From: Ariolimax columbianus
Lineage: Eukaryota; Mollusca; Gastropoda; Stylommatophora; Arionidae
Direction of reading: 5' to 3'
Assembly: GCA_036924085.1 (NCBI GenBank)
Contig: JAVGWX010000002.1
Coordinates: 45,378,666-45,442,665, forward strand
Length of the DNA: 64,000 nucleotides
In this document: piece by piece, positions 1 to 11,460 of the stretch
How positions within the stretch are numbered: position 1 is the first letter of the stretch
How the letters are laid out: each line of letters starts with the position of its first letter
The notes under the pieces: generated by a model
The model's input: only the letters and a program-made list of their open reading frames with translations
Database searches by the model: none
What the model was told of the DNA's origin: nothing
Program-made: the position numbers and the translations under genes

Positions 1-349
1 TTCAATTAATGGGATTATATAATATGTGGGGCAGAAATAAAACTTTGTTATTAACAAACTCATGTTTATATAAGCAATTGTGCAATTATGAACTACACAA
101 ATAAAACTCAAAAAATCCAAATCAACCTAAACATTGTGTCTAACAATCTTGTAAAGCATTAAGATAGATGGGAAAAACACATTGATCTTCATATCTCTTT
201 TTTTTTAAATTGAATAAAAAGGAGATTACTACATAATATGTTGAAAAAATATATCACGAAATATGTGAAATATGTCATTTTAAGATACAAGGAATGATTG
301 AAATATTTTGCATTTCAGTATGAAGAAGTCAAGGCACTTACCTGGAAAT
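1..349. other. No gene seen, AT-rich
   Basis: AT-rich sequence with no open frame, repeat or recognisable element. It flanks the mariner relic that begins at about 350. Confidence 0.5.
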
Positions 350-765
350 TGTTGTGAACTTTAGTTCTTCTCTATGTATTCACCCAGCAAGGCGATACAA
401 ATCTCCCATATATTCTTTGCCTTCTTAATGCCCTGAGTGTAGAACTCTTCTATCTTGGTCTGGAAGCAATCTCCAGTTCAGTAATTGAGTCCTGGGTATG
501 AGAAAAATGACCTCCACAAAGTACTTTCTTCATGTTCGTAAACAGGCAGAAGTCACTAGATGTCAAGTGCAGTGAGTATGGTGGATGGGGCAGGATTTCA
601 TACCTGTATGTTTTTCTGACATCAAGGACTTGATTACAGAACTGGAGACTTGATTCCAGGTTCAGGCGGAGTTCTACAATCAGGGCATCAGGCAGGCAAA
701 GAAAAGATGGAAGAAGCATGTCGCCTTGCGAGGGGAATATTAGAGAAGGGCTAAAGTTCACATCA
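350..765 (-). pseudogene. Mariner transposase relic (C-terminal part)
   Basis: The minus-strand frame contains HPPYSLHLTSSDFCLF followed by SITELEIASRPR. This matches the end of the catalytic domain of mariner-type DDE transposases, where HPPYSPDLAPSD carries the third catalytic aspartate; that Asp is kept in TSSD. Reading on through stops and frame changes to about 360 gives a stretch like the family's C-terminal end (a GIKKA-like motif, then a cysteine and a GEY-like motif). The N-terminal and central domains and the terminal inverted repeats are not visible, so it is a dead fragment. The open frame with an ATG at 761 is an accident of decay and not a gene. Confidence 0.7.
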
Positions 766-779
766 ATTTCTAGTGCCTT

Positions 780-1640
780 GACTTGTTCATACTAAATGCA
801 AAACTATCCCTCGTATATCAAAATTCTGACATTGTTCCATACTTATGATTACAGCAAATTATACTTTTTGAGATTTTAAAGTAAATAAAAATAAATTTGA
901 AAGTCAATCTTGATTTTAGCAGGCATTTATACCCAAAGAGCAGAGATAATGAAAGACATTGATCTAAAATCAGGCACATTGTTGGGATTGCAGATCTTTT
1001 GAAAATACATTTTATTTTTTATATTACGTTAATATAATTAAAATAAAAGCAACTTGATCTTTGCGTTAAGCAAAATCTAATAATATTTATAGTTTTTACA
1101 AATCCAGCAAATTACCTTATAAGATAACATTAAAGAGTTACAAAATTATTGGAAAAGACAGCAACCATAAATTCTTTGGATATAATAAAAACGTAGAACA
1201 CAGCTTAACCGAGTATTAAACATAATAAACCATTAGATTACTTGGTTACCTAGCACACTATATTTTGTTTGATCTGCTGCAGTCACTTCACTTAGTTAAT
1301 CCTCTTCTACCCTGTAGGGGTCTAGAAGTTTTATATTCTTGCCAATAAATGTGCAGACAAACAGGTTATTGGCCTGTTATGTATCTACTGCATTCACATA
1401 ACTCTAATTTAGCTTAAATTGCTGAGATCACAACACTTTTAACTGTTTCGTTTATTGCTACAATGGCTAATTTAAAATGTTGTTTATTATGTAGTGGGGA
1501 CATGCATTTGATTTACATGTATTGCTGCAACCATGTAACTGTAATTTTGCTTAAACTACAGTAATGGTATAATTTGTTTACCTTTATAGCTGCGTAATTA
1601 GCTGAATGATGTTATCATTTAATTGTACAGTGCTGATTAA
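780..1640. other. No gene seen
   Basis: AT-rich and unique-looking. No coding frame or element end recognised. Confidence 0.4.
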
Positions 1641-2060
1641 ATCGGCGGCTCTTATTTTTGTGATGATAAAATTACATTGATTACTTTGATGATAAAACAA
1701 TGCTGTTATGGTAAGTTTACATGTATTCGGTCAGCATAAAACTATGATGTTATGATATAACTAGTACTGTGGTATTAAAAACTGCCTTTATTTATTTCAT
1801 ATTAAAGTTACTTTCATTGATGTTATGATAATCTAGTACAATGAGGATAAAAAACTGTTTTTATTATTGGGATGATAAAACTACATTTATTTGGCTGTGT
1901 TAATGAAAGTATTGTGCTGATGATAAAACTACATCTATCTTGTCATGGTAATGGAAATATTGATGTAATGATAAATCTACCTTTATTTCTATTATGATAC
2001 TTTATTGTTACAATGATAAAGGTACCTTTATTGTTGTGAATAAAAAAAACACCTTTATTT
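1640..2060. repeat. Degenerate short satellite (GATGATAAAACTAC type)
   Basis: Diverged tandem units of about 25-40 bp built on TGATAAAACTACCTTTATT, with runs such as 'gatgataaaactacatt'. The same motif reappears at 4255-4345 and forms the regular array at 6005-6530, so the three blocks look like pieces of one satellite family. Confidence 0.6.
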
Positions 2061-2129
2061 CTTGGCAAAAATAAATCAAAGCTGCAACAGTACTGAAGGT
2101 TAAAAGACAATAATACCATATATAGGTAT

Positions 2130-2442
2130 GGCTTCTTCTTCTTCTTTAGCATTTGTCCTGACAAGGACATTGTGACGTGTCGTAGACTACAGCAAAGCTG
2201 CGATATCTGTGCATTTCAACCCGGTACACCCAATTTCATCTGGCTTTTTTTTAGTATTGAGTTTGCCTTTCAACTGCAATCTCTTTCTCTTGGCCAGACT
2301 ACACTATTGTTGCCTATTTCCAGGGCCACCATGTGGAGGAGGAATAGGGTTTTAGTCAGCTATGGTTCGCTGACCCTCATGCAAGCTGCCAGCTATGAGT
2401 CGCTGGCTGCTGTCAGCTCATGCACTGTTGCAATTTGACCCC
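2130..2442 (-). mobile_element. Family A2 SINE-like element
   Basis: A member of the dispersed family A, subfamily A2. It is flanked by the 9-bp direct repeat tataggtat (2121-2129 and 2443-2451). The 3' end lies at the low coordinate with a GAAGAAGAAG-type tail (read as cttcttcttcttc). Next to it is the hairpin arm pair of the CTTTTCAGG type, here decayed to tgtcctgacaaggaca. The body contains the family landmarks (the tail-proximal tgtcgtagactac, and a head with cagcgaacca). It encodes no protein; the 88-aa frame across it is accidental. Confidence 0.75.
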
Positions 2443-2454
2443 TATAGGTATAGC

Positions 2455-2890
2455 TCAGATACCATACCAGGACAGAAGCAAAGCAAAATCTAAATTAAAG
2501 CAACAAGGTCTTCATTAGGGGCAAAGAGCAGATAGAAACATCTAATGATTTACAACAACAATCAGCATGGAGCTGACAGCAAATATAGTATGACTTGGGC
2601 AGCAGCAGCCACTGACCAGAAAGAGAGCGGAAATTACGAATTAAAATATGTACAAATGTATAAAGACATACATATACTAACAAATATAAATATGTATCCA
2701 AACATACAACTGTGAGAAGGCGCATTAACATGTACCCATACATGTACATACATTTAGAAACATATTTATCACATAAATGAAAATATAAACAGAATAAGGG
2801 AGAGAGATAGAAAGAAAAAAAGAGAATTTGCTTCATAGAAAAACAAAAATTGCTTCCCTACCTCAAAGCATGTTAGGTTAGAGCTGAGGA
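2455..2890. other. No gene seen
   Basis: AT-rich. A 113-codon minus frame here is hydrophobic low-complexity sequence with no recognisable domain; I regard it as chance. Confidence 0.4.
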
Positions 2891-3350
2891 AAAGAATAAT
2901 CGCCACTCATATATGACCATTTGCACTGTATGGGGTTTCAAACATGGACTTTAGCAAAGAAGGATGGAAAAAGCTTGGAAGTGTTTGAAATGAGGTGCTA
3001 CCGTAGACTGTAAAGAGTGAGTTGAACAGAAAGAAGATCCAATGATAATGTGCTCACTGATGTTGGCACACAAAGACAAATATTGCATATGATACAAAAA
3101 CGTCGGTTGAGTTGGCTAGGTCAGAATATGAGACATTAAAGTCTTCTTCAGAAGATACTTAAGGGCAAAATTCAAGGGAAAAGAGGATTGAGGCAATCAA
3201 GACTCACCGTTACATCTCAGGCATGCAGTGACATTAAAGTACGAACTTATGCTGAAATGAAGAGAAATGCAGAGGATAGGGTCAAATGGAGCGACATACT
3301 CAGACAACCTTACAACCAGTCTCAGGACTGATCAACCAGATGATGATGAT
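2890..3350 (+). mobile_element. LINE 3' fragment (RTE-type), GATGAT tail
   Basis: The plus frame shows KLEVFEMRCYRR, then RRLSWLGQ, KGKIQGKRG and AEDRVKWSD. This is the order seen after the reverse transcriptase core in RTE-type LINEs (RCYRRIL..., RRLRWFGH, GKVEGRRGRGRP, DRxxWR). The copy is cut by stops and ends in a (gatgatgat)n tail at about 3335-3350. Only the last 150 codons or so remain; the endonuclease and RT catalytic parts are missing. Confidence 0.7.
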
Positions 3351-3535
3351 GACTGTAGAATGGAAAGAGCAAGTTGGATAGAAAGAAGATCCAATAACAG
3401 ATCAAAAACATTAAAGTGTGCACTTATGCTGAAATAAAGAGAGCTGCAGAGGATAGATTTAAATGGAAATGGAAAGACATACTCAGACAACCTTACAACT
3501 AGTCTCAGGACTGGATAACCAGATGATGATGATGA
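3351..3535 (+). mobile_element. Second LINE 3' end copy in tandem
   Basis: Starting right after the GATGAT tail of the preceding fragment, the sequence repeats the last part of the same LINE with an internal deletion. Shared pieces are 'acttatgctgaaat', 'gcagaggatag', 'gacatactcagacaaccttac' and a second gatgatgatgat tail. The two ends are therefore tandem. A second insertion into the first tail, or a tandem duplication, would explain it. Confidence 0.65.
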
Positions 3536-3544
3536 TAATTGAAA

Positions 3545-4250
3545 AAGAGGGGGAAAAGAAAGTCTACACAAAGGTAGGGAATGTATTCAAACCATAAAGA
3601 GTTATTAGAAATAACTATGAGGAGTTGACTGAAGGGAGCACAGAGTTCAAGGCCAGGCTCCTCAATGTATTTCATATTGCAGTGGTGGCATATAATAGTG
3701 TAGTCTGTTATCTGACTTGTAGGTGAACTTCCCTTTAATCTCAGACACTGCTTTAAGGAAGGCCACCAATCGTGTCTGGATGACACAGCAACACATTTTG
3801 CAATCATGCTTGTTGCTCCAGGGCAAGGTGCCAAGGTGGTCAGTGAGGACATTGTTGAGTCAGTGTCTCACCAAACTGGAGTGAGTCACTGCAAGATTAA
3901 TGGTAAGAAGAAGTGTAAAGGAGATAGTTATGTGTGTCAGTATGTTTAAAGTCGATTGTGAGGGGGAGACCAGAAGGATGGATGAAACAATGATGTCTAG
4001 AATGTTGACTGATGTCAGAGACATATGAACTGTAAAGCATATTGTTAGATGAAAGTTAACCAAGCCAATGAAGCTAGATAGGTCAGCCTCATATATGCCT
4101 GAAAGGCATGTATCAGTAGTACATCAGGGAAAATGAGCCCTAATATTTTAGACCAAATGAGATATTCCAAATGGCCCATAAATAGACAGGTGTAGCTAGG
4201 ACCCATCTTAGTGCCCATAGTTGCCAAATATAATCTGACCATAATCTGAC
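3545..4250 (-). pseudogene. Penelope-like element: RT and GIY-YIG remnants
   Basis: The minus strand encodes TMGTKMGPSYTCLFMGHLE (about 4170-4230). This matches the reverse transcriptase block of Penelope-like elements, where GTxMG..APSYANLFMGxLE precedes the YIDD box. Lower down, the frame opened at 3852 has a KCVAV..SLKQCLRLKG stretch. It then has YTIICHHCNMKYIEEPG, which aligns with the start of a GIY-YIG nuclease (YxIxCxxCxxxYIGETG). The order RT then GIY-YIG is the Penelope order. Stops and frame changes split the copy, and the YIDD box itself is not intact. It is a decayed, truncated element. Confidence 0.7.
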
Positions 4251-4254
4251 CAAA

Positions 4255-4345
4255 GAAATAACCATTGAGTTTAAATATGGATACTAGTATTATGAGGACA
4301 AAAATACTTTTATTGCAATGATTATAAAACTGCTTTTATTAGTCA
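4255..4345. repeat. Short block of GATGATAAAACT satellite
   Basis: Contains 'ggacaaaaatacttttattgc' like units and 'gattataaaactgctttt', related to the arrays at 1640-2060 and 6005-6530. Confidence 0.45.
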
Positions 4346-4379
4346 CTTAGCATGAACAGCATTATAACAGAAGCAATCC

Positions 4380-6005
4380 AAACTTGTTAGAAGACAGGAC
4401 TAAATTGGGTGTAGAGAATCTTTACAAAAAGCACGGAAAGAAAGACGAGTACCAGCTGATTGGCTATAAGCTACAATAAATCAATCTGGAAAAAAAGGCA
4501 GCAAAAGAAACTGTGGTACATACATAGACAAATTGCTACTAAGTCATACAGGAAAAATGCTTGCAAAAAATGCTTGAATATAGAGCAAGACTAATTGGTA
4601 AAACTCAGCTGAGCAAAGCTCAATTTGGATTCCATAAGAGATTGAGATGTACTGATGCCGTATTCACCTTAAGACAATTAGGTGCAAGAGCTATATAATA
4701 TGACAAGCATTTCAACTTAACATTCATTGATCTGCATATAGTTTGTTTTTTATAGAGGTGATAGAAATAAACTCTAGAAAATGTTATAGAACTATGGAAT
4801 ACGAGGTTAACTATTAGATAATGTGAGAATGATGCACCATATGAATAAAAGTGTAATAAGAACAATTGATGGATTTGCATATAACTTTGAAATAACCACA
4901 GAAGTGAAACAGGGATGTGTGCCTTCACCATTGCTGTTTAGTATTTATATAGACAAAGTAACAAAATAAACCAGCCAAATTGCAACACTGGAAGTGGAAT
5001 TCAACATTAGGAGGACAGAATTCAACTAAATACATGAGCTACTCTTTGCAGACAACCAAAGCCTGATGTATGAGAATGTACATAGAATGTAAAATCACAT
5101 GTATACAATTGGCACAGCTAGTGAAAGATATAATATGAAGACTAGCACATCAAAGGCAGAAGCTATGAAGATTAGCAGAACATCAGGTCGACTAAACATA
5201 TAAGAATAAATAATACCCAATTTAAACAGGCTTGAGGGTTACCTGTGAAATATTTTTACAGAAAATGGAAGGCTTGATAAAGAAATTGAAACCAGATGTC
5301 GTCTTCTTCTTCTTCTGTGTTCATTCTCAACATCCTGCTACCAAGCCCTGAACAGGGCTTCCAAGTAGCAGGATGTAGTCCGAAGAACGGATTTACATTG
5401 TGTCGCTAGTTTACAGTTTGAATGCGATATTTGCACCTTTCGGTCTGACTTATCCGTCTTCGGCAGACCAGATGTCATAAAGCCTCTGCTGAGATTTAAA
5501 AACTGTCAGCATTGTTTAAACAGACAAACAGCATGGCAACAAAACAACATTTGATAAACATTACGTTTATACCAACTTTATGCAACCAAGGTAAAATGTG
5601 GTCCTTGTCAAAAGCACAGGAGAGGAAAATAGGACTATGTGTGAAATGAAATATTTAAGGAAAGTCTTTGATGTCACCAGGAGAGATACAATGAGAAATG
5701 ATAACATTAGACATATGATAATAACTACACTTGTGCTAAATACTTTTCAAGACAGAAAATAAGATGGTTCGGTCATTTCATGAGTACCGCAGGATCAACT
5801 AACACTGTGTGCTTACAGTGAAATAAAATCTGGCCAAAAGACACAAGGAAGACAAATGGATAGATGACATAACTGAAATCCTATAACAACACGAGATTAC
5901 AACAACCAATTCAACACAATTGAGCCAAGAAAGACAACTTGATCTCCCTATGTCACTTTACAACACAAGTGGATAGAAAAGTAAAGCAAGAAAGTAAAGT
6001 AAGAT
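4380..6005 (+). mobile_element. LINE relic, RT and C-terminal region
   Basis: Plus-strand fragments in LINE order: LSKAQFGFHKRLRCTDAVFT with LRQLGARAI (RT palm start), then DGFAYNFEITTEVKQGC with PSPLLFSIYIDKV. A catalytic box decayed to FADN instead of FADD follows. After it come LNIxE, GRLDKEIETR, then TQHLINxTFIPTLC, AQERKIGLCVK, NIRHMI, WIDDITEIL and LSQERQLDLP. These are the conserved blocks of a non-LTR reverse transcriptase and its downstream domain. I recognise the same family at 24650-24975. A short SINE-like element (5301-5466) is inserted in the GRLDKEIETR block. Many stops make it inactive. Confidence 0.75.
5301..5466 (-). mobile_element. Family A3 short SINE-like element
   Basis: A 166-bp member of family A with perfect 10-bp direct repeats accagatgtc at 5291-5300 and 5467-5476. 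The insertion splits LINE coding sequence. Read on the minus strand it ends with AAGCCCTGTTCAGGGCTT (an 8-bp stem with a 2-base loop), then a GAAGAAGAAGAAGAC tail. It shares its 5' end and a diagnostic 'gtcgctagttt' insertion with the copy at 50000-50159. Subfamily A3 therefore appears to be a defined short form, not a random truncation. Confidence 0.85.
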
Positions 6006-6530
6006 AAAACTATTGCTATGGTGATGAAACTATCTTTATTGCTGTGATGAGTAAGCTATATTTACTGTTCTAATGATAAACTACCTTTACTGTTGTGACA
6101 ATGAAACTATTTTTATTGCTGTGATGAGTAAGCTATATTTACTGCTGTAATGATAAACTACCTTTACTGTTCTGACGATGAAACTATTTTTATTGCTGTG
6201 ATGAGTAAGCTATATTTACTGCTGTAATGATAAACTACCTTTACTGTTCTGACGATGAAACTATTTTTATTGCTGTGATGAGTAAGCTATATTTACTGCT
6301 GTAATGATAAACTACCTTTACTGTTCTGACGATGAAACTATTTTTATTGCTGTGATGAGTAAGCTATATTTACTGCTGTAATGATAAACTACCTTTACTG
6401 TTCTGACGATGAAACTATTTTTATTGCTGTGTTGGTGAAAATACTTGCATTGTTGTGATGATAAACTACATCTATTGCTCTCTTCATAAAAATGATGTGT
6501 TAGTGTGATGATAAAACAAAATTTTGGGGC
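6005..6530. repeat. 77-bp tandem array
   Basis: About five and a half near-identical 77-bp units (gatgaaactatttttattgc...ctttactgttctgac) lie between 6005 and 6430, then decayed units to 6530. Each unit is itself made of about three 25-bp parts of the aaactacctttactg type, so it is a higher-order form of the short satellite at 1640-2060. Confidence 0.85.
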
Positions 6531-6570
6531 TGTGAAGAGAACACTAAATAAATTACTGTCAAAAGTAACA

Positions 6571-6922
6571 TAATGGCAGCGCATGAGCTGCAGCTGTCAG
6601 CGACCCATGGCTGACTGCTAGCATTAGAGTCAGCGAACTAGAGCTGCCAAGACCCTACTGTACCTCCATGCGATGATCCTAGATAACAGGCCGCAACAGA
6701 GCAGAATGGCTAAGTAGAAGGCATCGTAGAGGGAAGCCTAACACGGTACTAAAAAAATGCTTGCTGAAGTCGGATGTGTTGGACCGAAAGGTGCAAATAT
6801 CGCAGTCAAGCTGTAAACTACGACACAACGCATTCCGTTCTCCAGACTACATTCTGCTGCTTGCAAAGCCCTTTTCAGGGCTTGGTAGTGGGAGATTGAG
6901 AACAAACGACGAAGAAGAAGAT
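6571..6922 (+). mobile_element. Family A1 SINE-like element
   Basis: Full-length copy, head at the low coordinate ('ggcagcgcatgagctgcagc'), tail gacgaagaagaagat. It is flanked by the 8-bp direct repeat aagtaaca (6563-6570 and 6923-6930). It carries the A1 landmarks: ctaacacggtactaaaaaaa, gtgcaaatatcgcagtcaag and, near the end, AAGCCCTTTTCAGGGCTT, a 7-bp stem with a TTTC loop. No tRNA-like box A/box B pair is obvious in the head. Confidence 0.85.
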
Positions 6923-6934
6923 AAGTAACAGAAT

Positions 6935-8460
6935 GACAATATCTCATATGGCTGTGGTAACTAAGCTTTGTTACTTTTAATTTCTGTAGTGGCACATCAT
7001 AATTTTTCCATAATTTACTGCTGGTATATCTCAAATTTTGCCAATTTTATGGTGGCTGCAAATAAGATATGATTTTAATAGTATCTAGCTGAACTATTTA
7101 TTTAGATTTTATCATTGACACACTTTCTTGAACTAAAAATGTGTGCACAATATTTTTCAAGTGAGTTTATTTTTCTTACATGTGAGTAAATGAACAATCA
7201 ATTTTATATAGCTTCAAATTGGACCGTTTAAAAAAAAAATACATCAGTTATGAAGAGTACTTATAGGAAAGTGATTCATGAATATTGGTGCTCTGAGAAG
7301 TTTAACTAAAATATAAATATCCTGAACTGATATATGTGTACTGGAATTTGGATATATTTAAAAGATATGAAAAAATAAATATAATAATTTTGAAATACAT
7401 TAGAACATTGGAATATAAAGTAATTTGGGAAGTGAAAACGTAGTTAGTAAATCAAAATATTAGAGATAGTTAATATATTCCAAAATAAATTTATTTATTT
7501 TTTTTTAAGATTGCAATGAAATATTTATACTTTGTTTTTATTTGAAATGTTGGAATGAGTCAGAGAGAAAGAGAGAGTGAGAGGGAGAGAGAGATAGAGA
7601 GAAGTTGGGTGTGGAGAAGATGTGTACATGTGTGAAACTTTGTGCCACTTCCATGTGCTATTATCAAACCACTTTTATTCTCTTTTAATTTTTGCACTGA
7701 GACTGAAAGCATGCCATTTCAAATCTCACTTTAATTTGTTTTACCATAACAATGAGCACACACCTATGCTTGGTTACAATTTGCTATTATAAAAACATAT
7801 TTTATTTCTCAAAATGTCTGCCACATAATATCATGCATTCATTAGAAGCATGTTTTTGTTTTGTGACAGTCAATTTATGTATCCGTGTACACCAACATTT
7901 TTTTGGCATCAAGAATTGTTATCATGTTATTTGTTTGTGACATGATGTTCATGTTTTCTCTGTCAGCTCCGATATTTCCCACTTACTCCAACAGGTCTAT
8001 ATCTTCACAAGCAAAACCATACACACTCTATAGGGACAGCCAGGTGTGAAAAAATGTAGTTCAGGTGTGACATTATCATCACTGCAGCAGACTCATAGTT
8101 GTTAAAGTGAGTGCCTCCAAGAGAGCATGTCACATTGATAACCTGACTGCCTGGTGCTGTATATTTGAATTATCAAGTTTGCAGTTTTAATTTTCCACAT
8201 TTAGTTTGGTGTGATTTGTTTTAGTTTAGCATTCCTTTGTCACATGATCATTTCTTCACAGAAGCAACTACATTTACACTTTATTTTATGAAGCATCACC
8301 AAATCAAGTTAATATTGTCATTTAATTTCACTTTCAAAACTTACAGATTTTTATTTTTATATTTTTTATATTTTTTAAAGATTTGTTATTTATTATCATA
8401 TTCTACTAATGGCTGATGGATCATATGAGAAATCATTATTTTTTAAAAATAGGTATCATA
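6935..8460. other. No gene seen; GA-rich microsatellite
   Basis: AT-rich unique sequence. A purine-rich (GA)n-type stretch occurs at about 7558-7605. No domain seen in the short open frames. Confidence 0.4.
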
Positions 8461-8464
8461 CATA

Positions 8465-8660
8465 ATTTCATAGTTGAAAAAAGAACCTGCACTTGTTTTG
8501 TGATAACTCAGGTTGTCTGCATATGGTATTTGATAATATAAAGAAAACAGCATTTATCATTTGATAACTTTGAAAACCTGCATTTTCTAACAATGGAAAA
8601 CCTACATTTTTCGCGTCCAAAAGAAAACTTGCATTTTCCTCCTTGCCACCCATATGACTA
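8465..8660. repeat. Degenerate short tandem units
   Basis: Repeated 'gaaaacctgcatttt' type units (aagaacctgcactt, gaaaacctgcattt, gaaaacctacattt, gaaaacttgcattt) at roughly 27-60 bp spacing. A decayed minisatellite; the 61-codon minus frame over it is a by-product. Confidence 0.5.
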
Positions 8661-10140
8661 TAAATCTTTCAATAAAACCCTCTTGTCATGTGAAATTTGT
8701 TGTCTATTATGCAGTTGCTGTTAATATGCAGTAGTGCCAGTTTCTATTAGTATAAACTACAAATTAGTTTAGGCTGCATACATTCGAAGATTAGAATACT
8801 CATTTCACTTAAGTCAATGTGCAGACACAGATATTAACATTGTATCTTGCATGGTAGATGTTCTAACAATTAGTGAAGTTTATTGTGTTATAGGGATATA
8901 AATTATTTTTGGAATGCTTTTTGTGCAGAGGTAGCTTCAATCTGTGACCAAATGGAGGTCATTCGTGGGATTCAAGAAGCAGAACTATCTGTCTGCAGTA
9001 GTGGTGTCACCTTGTTTATTGACAGACAGTAAAGTCATATTTAGATTAGAGCTGACATATTTTAGGACTTCATTTTTATTCTTAGTTTATAAATGGTTCG
9101 AGCGCTTTAATTTTGCATTTGCATGTATATTTGGCACCCATTCTGTGATTCAAAAAGTCTGTCATTCCTCTCAGAAGGACTGTCTCTTTATTACAATACA
9201 GTTCAGTTTTATAACAAGTATTAAAGTACTATATAAATGAATGAACAATTATTAAAAAGGTAAGGATTATTGGCACTAGAAGGAATGATACATTATTAGA
9301 ACAGGAAGCAAAATTCCCAAAGGTTTTTTTAAGAGATTGAAACCTTCACTTATGCATTGCCAGTTTAACATTCACTTATCACTGGGGCATATAACCGCTA
9401 TCTTAGGTTTTTGCCACTCCTGAAAAAAAAATGGCGCACCAATTGCGTCTGCTAATCAGCTGTGATGCACGCGTTTTTAACATTTCATAAAAAACACTTT
9501 CAACTGAAGAATGCATCTACTAATTAGGTAATTAGTGATCTAGCTCAATAGACAATATTTTTCTCTAAATTGTTGTGAAAACACAATATTCTACTACAAT
9601 GAAAACACAAGTTATGCAGTCGTGAATTGGTTGGGTAAACAGTGAGTGTTTTTAATATTTCATTATTATTTAAAAACAAAATTATTATAAAAAAACTGGG
9701 CGGTAGACATTTACATTTTCTACATATAATAAAAGTACATAGGACAACTAAAGAAATGTGCATTTTCTATATCACATGCATTCTCTGTTGTTAAATAATA
9801 GAAGATGTCAAGGGAGATTATTGGAATTTTACACCTAAACCTAATTGTTGCACAAACAATTAGGTCTATATCAAGTGGAATATAAAATGCCACATGTTTA
9901 GTTTAACAAAATGTTATTACATACATTTATTTGTATAATAGTTAACATGATTGTAGTGATTAATTTATATTGTACATGTTATTTTAGAACAGGTTCTTAG
10001 ACATCTACAATTCACTAGGTCCTGCTGTTCTCAGACACACTGTATAATTCGTGCTTTCTCTTTCTCCCACTTTGAACTTGTGCATTTACAACTGGAGATG
10101 TTTGTAACAAATGAGTTGCCATTATAAATTGTAATCGTGA
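8661..10140. other. No gene seen
   Basis: AT-rich sequence without recognisable element or gene. It precedes, on the downstream side, the RAG1-N-like element at 10150. Confidence 0.4.
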
Positions 10141-10149
10141 CAAGCTGTT

Positions 10150-11460
10150 CTTAATGCCCCTTTGGCCGTTTTTCAACCCTAGCTACTGTTGAATGCACAA
10201 GTTCTCCTCCTTGTTCTCCATGCATACCCAATCCAAACCAATCCATTCTAATCCATTCTGTATAATGTGTTTCTAGTATGTGTTGTTTTGGAACTATTTG
10301 TCTTGGAAAGAGCTTCCTAAATAAAGTCATGTGCGTCTGTATATATGTTTGAATTGACGTGATAGGGTTTTCAGAAATGGTTTTACTGTGAGAAATGTTA
10401 ATTTGGACTTGTTCATACACTTCATTTAGTGTGTTGAAATGTTTCCTGGCGATAAATGCCATGTCTAGGATTTCTTGGTTTTGTGTAAGTCTGCATGTTT
10501 GTGTAATGACTTCTTTTGAATGGGCTTTATAACCTTTAGATGTTTTATATTTGTGGCAGTGATTCCCTTTAAATGACCTGCTGTGATATGATTGGGGTGT
10601 GATTTTATGTTTGTCTAGTACTTTACTCATGGGGGAGCAGACTGGACCAGACCTAGCACTCAATCCTTCAAACCCAAGTTGTGCCAATGTATGTTGGTCG
10701 TGTGCAAGCTTAACGTTAAAACTAACTTTCTCTTCCTTATCTGCACAAACTGCAATGCAAATTTGACAAAAATAAATTTTTGCCTCTTACTGCTCAGACT
10801 TTTACCAATTATTTCAAAATGTCTTTAAATGATTAACTGTGCTATTGTTAATGTGTGTGTCTTGTGATGTCTGGAACATTGCAATGATAATTTGATCTAC
10901 TGTATTCTCTAGAAATTTGTGGTGTTTTAGAACAATGCATAATAAAATCAGAAAAGTAGGAGCCACTTTTTCAATTTTGATCTCTAGCATTGGCTTATAC
11001 AAAGAGCTGTGGTAACATGCCACTGGTTTTTATTACCTTTCCCAAACTTCATAAATCTCCTATGGTCTGTTTTTAACATGGTCAGTCTAGTATTTGTGCT
11101 GTATTTATTTACAACGTCCAAACATGTGTGAGAATAATGTATACACACACAATACAATCATTTATATCACAGTCAGGATCATAGTCTGTCCAAATATGTT
11201 GACTCATATCTACCTCTTGTTTAAACTGTGCAACTAAACTTTCACATTGTCTTCTGTTAATATCTGTGAACATATAAACACATCTGCGACAAAGAGTGGT
11301 GGAGTGTTTTGTTTGTAAATCTTTGTGCACATTTATGCCACATACAAGAAGAAAATCTTCTAAATGAGAGTGACAATGTAATGGTTTGATACTTTTCCAT
11401 TTCTCCTTCAAAGTTATGGATTGTTCGCCACACATTCTACACAGAGCAGCAAAACACTAT
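10150..11460 (-). mobile_element. RAG1 N-terminus-like element (N-RAG-TP type), decayed
   Basis: Two minus-strand frames read in order. The first (11435 to 11109, extended 5' to a CRMCG motif at about 11440) has CRMCG, a histidine-bearing middle, then FLLVCGINVHKDLQTKHS and TLCRRCVYMF. This resembles the zinc-binding part of the RAG1 N-terminal region, where CxxCG is followed by FxIDVKxDxxSIHPxxFCxxCW. After about 400 bp of broken frame, a 178-codon frame (10687 to 10151) carries YHSRSFKGNHCHKY, ISENPITSIQTYIQTHM, IVPKQHILETH and GLGMHGEQGGELVHSTVARV. I recognise that C-terminal arrangement from uncharacterised invertebrate proteins carrying similar N-terminal fingers. A molluscan mobile element with a RAG1-like N-terminus is known as N-RAG-TP. 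Family assignment is by memory of motifs; terminal repeats were not found. An alternative is a decayed domesticated gene. Confidence 0.6.
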
